From Verrucomicrobiota bacterium (lineage in GTDB: Bacteria; Verrucomicrobiota; Verrucomicrobiia; Opitutales; UBA2995), in contig JAPUIL010000768.1 in assembly GCA_027297085.1 (NCBI GenBank), forward strand, positions 1-6,437: 6,437 bases of DNA. The letters are read 5' to 3'. A model generated the notes under the pieces. The model did not search any database, was not told the DNA's origin, and saw only the letters and a program-made list of their open reading frames with translations. Position 1 is the first letter of the stretch; each line of letters begins with the position of its first letter. This document shows, piece by piece, positions 6,193 to 6,437 of this stretch. A program made the position numbers and the translations under genes.

Positions 6193-6437
6193 ATGAAAAA
6201 TATAGTATCCATAAAATTATTACGCGTTTTTCCCAGTATATTGTTGCTGATCATCGGATGTGCGTTGAATGCCGCTTCTATCAAGGTGGCGACCATAGCA
6301 CCCCGGGGAACGTCCTTTCATAACCATCTTGAAGAGCTGAATGCCCAATGGTCCAAAGCTCCCGGAGACCCGGTGCGCATGAATATCTATGCCGGCACCC
6401 AGGGCGGAGAAGTAGCCATTGTTAAGCGAATGCGCAT
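6193..6437 (+). CDS. TRAP transporter substrate-binding protein (DctP/TatP family), 3'-truncated by window edge
   Basis: ATG at 6193 opens a frame that runs to the window edge (81 complete codons). Residues 1-29 form a signal peptide (basic start, core I-L-L-L-I-I-G-C-A-L-N-A-A-S). Cleavage after A-A-S is likely, but L-I-I-G-C could also serve as a lipobox with Cys23, so lipidation is undecided. The mature start I-K-V-A-T-I-A-P-R-G-T-S-F-H is typical of the first beta strand of DctP-type binding proteins, and M-N-I-Y-A-G-T-Q-G-G-E-V-A-I-V-K-R-M-R corresponds to the family's segment of the form 'y-x-g-x-x-G-G-E'. Full-length members have about 320-370 residues, so most is missing. Expected role: periplasmic capture of a ligand, probably an organic acid or a hydrophobic compound, for delivery to DctQ/DctM membrane subunits that should be encoded downstream. 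The one-base gap after the TatT stop, with no clear own Shine-Dalgarno, suggests translational coupling. Confidence 0.88.
   Translation, partial: MKNIVSIKLLRVFPSILLLIIGCALNAASIKVATIAPRGTSFHNHLEELNAQWSKAPGDPVRMNIYAGTQGGEVAIVKRMR

Overview
The window looks like an ordinary chromosomal segment from a Gram-negative bacterium. The gene content (an ECF sigma factor of the kinase-associated type, a large membrane Ser/Thr kinase with a TPR tail, a DUF5117-type metzincin protease, and a TRAP transporter with a lipoprotein T-component) best suits the Planctomycetota-Verrucomicrobiota-Chlamydiota superphylum. My first guess is a Verrucomicrobiota member near the Opitutales, with Planctomycetota or Lentisphaerota as alternatives. 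This is inferred from gene families and style; no rRNA or marker gene is present. Base composition looks near-balanced, and I see no IS element, phage gene, tRNA, rRNA or CRISPR array.

Layout. (1) Positions 1-1551, minus strand: the N-terminal 517 residues of a secreted zinc metalloprotease with the motif HEIGHTLGLSH; its C-terminus lies beyond base 1. (2) Positions 1552-1672: a 121-bp divergent intergenic region. (3) Positions 1673-2236 and 2289-4964, plus strand: an ECF sigma factor followed 52 bp later by an 891-residue kinase (cytoplasmic kinase domain, one membrane helix, TPR-like repeats on the far side), probably one operon. (4) Positions 4965-5213: a 249-bp gap with a short hairpin, a GC-rich repeat-like segment and a candidate promoter. 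(5) Positions 5235-6191 and 6193 to the window edge, plus strand: a TatT-type TRAP lipoprotein and, one base later, the start of the DctP/TatP substrate-binding protein. Membrane subunits should follow outside the window.

How the parts work together. The sigma factor and kinase form a plausible signalling pair. The kinase would sense something through its extracytoplasmic TPR region and phosphorylate the sigma factor. The acidic DAED patch of ordinary ECF sigma factors is replaced here by Q-P-T-A, which contains Thr51. This resembles the system known in Vibrio parahaemolyticus (EcfP/PknT), where threonine phosphorylation of such a sigma factor switches it on. No anti-sigma factor is visible. 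The TatT and DctP proteins would form the periplasmic capture module of a TPR-associated TRAP transporter (TPAT) with an unknown ligand. Whether the sigma factor controls the protease or the transporter cannot be told from this sequence. The window contains known families, and I see no clearly undescribed system. The sigma/kinase pair is the part most worth a second look.
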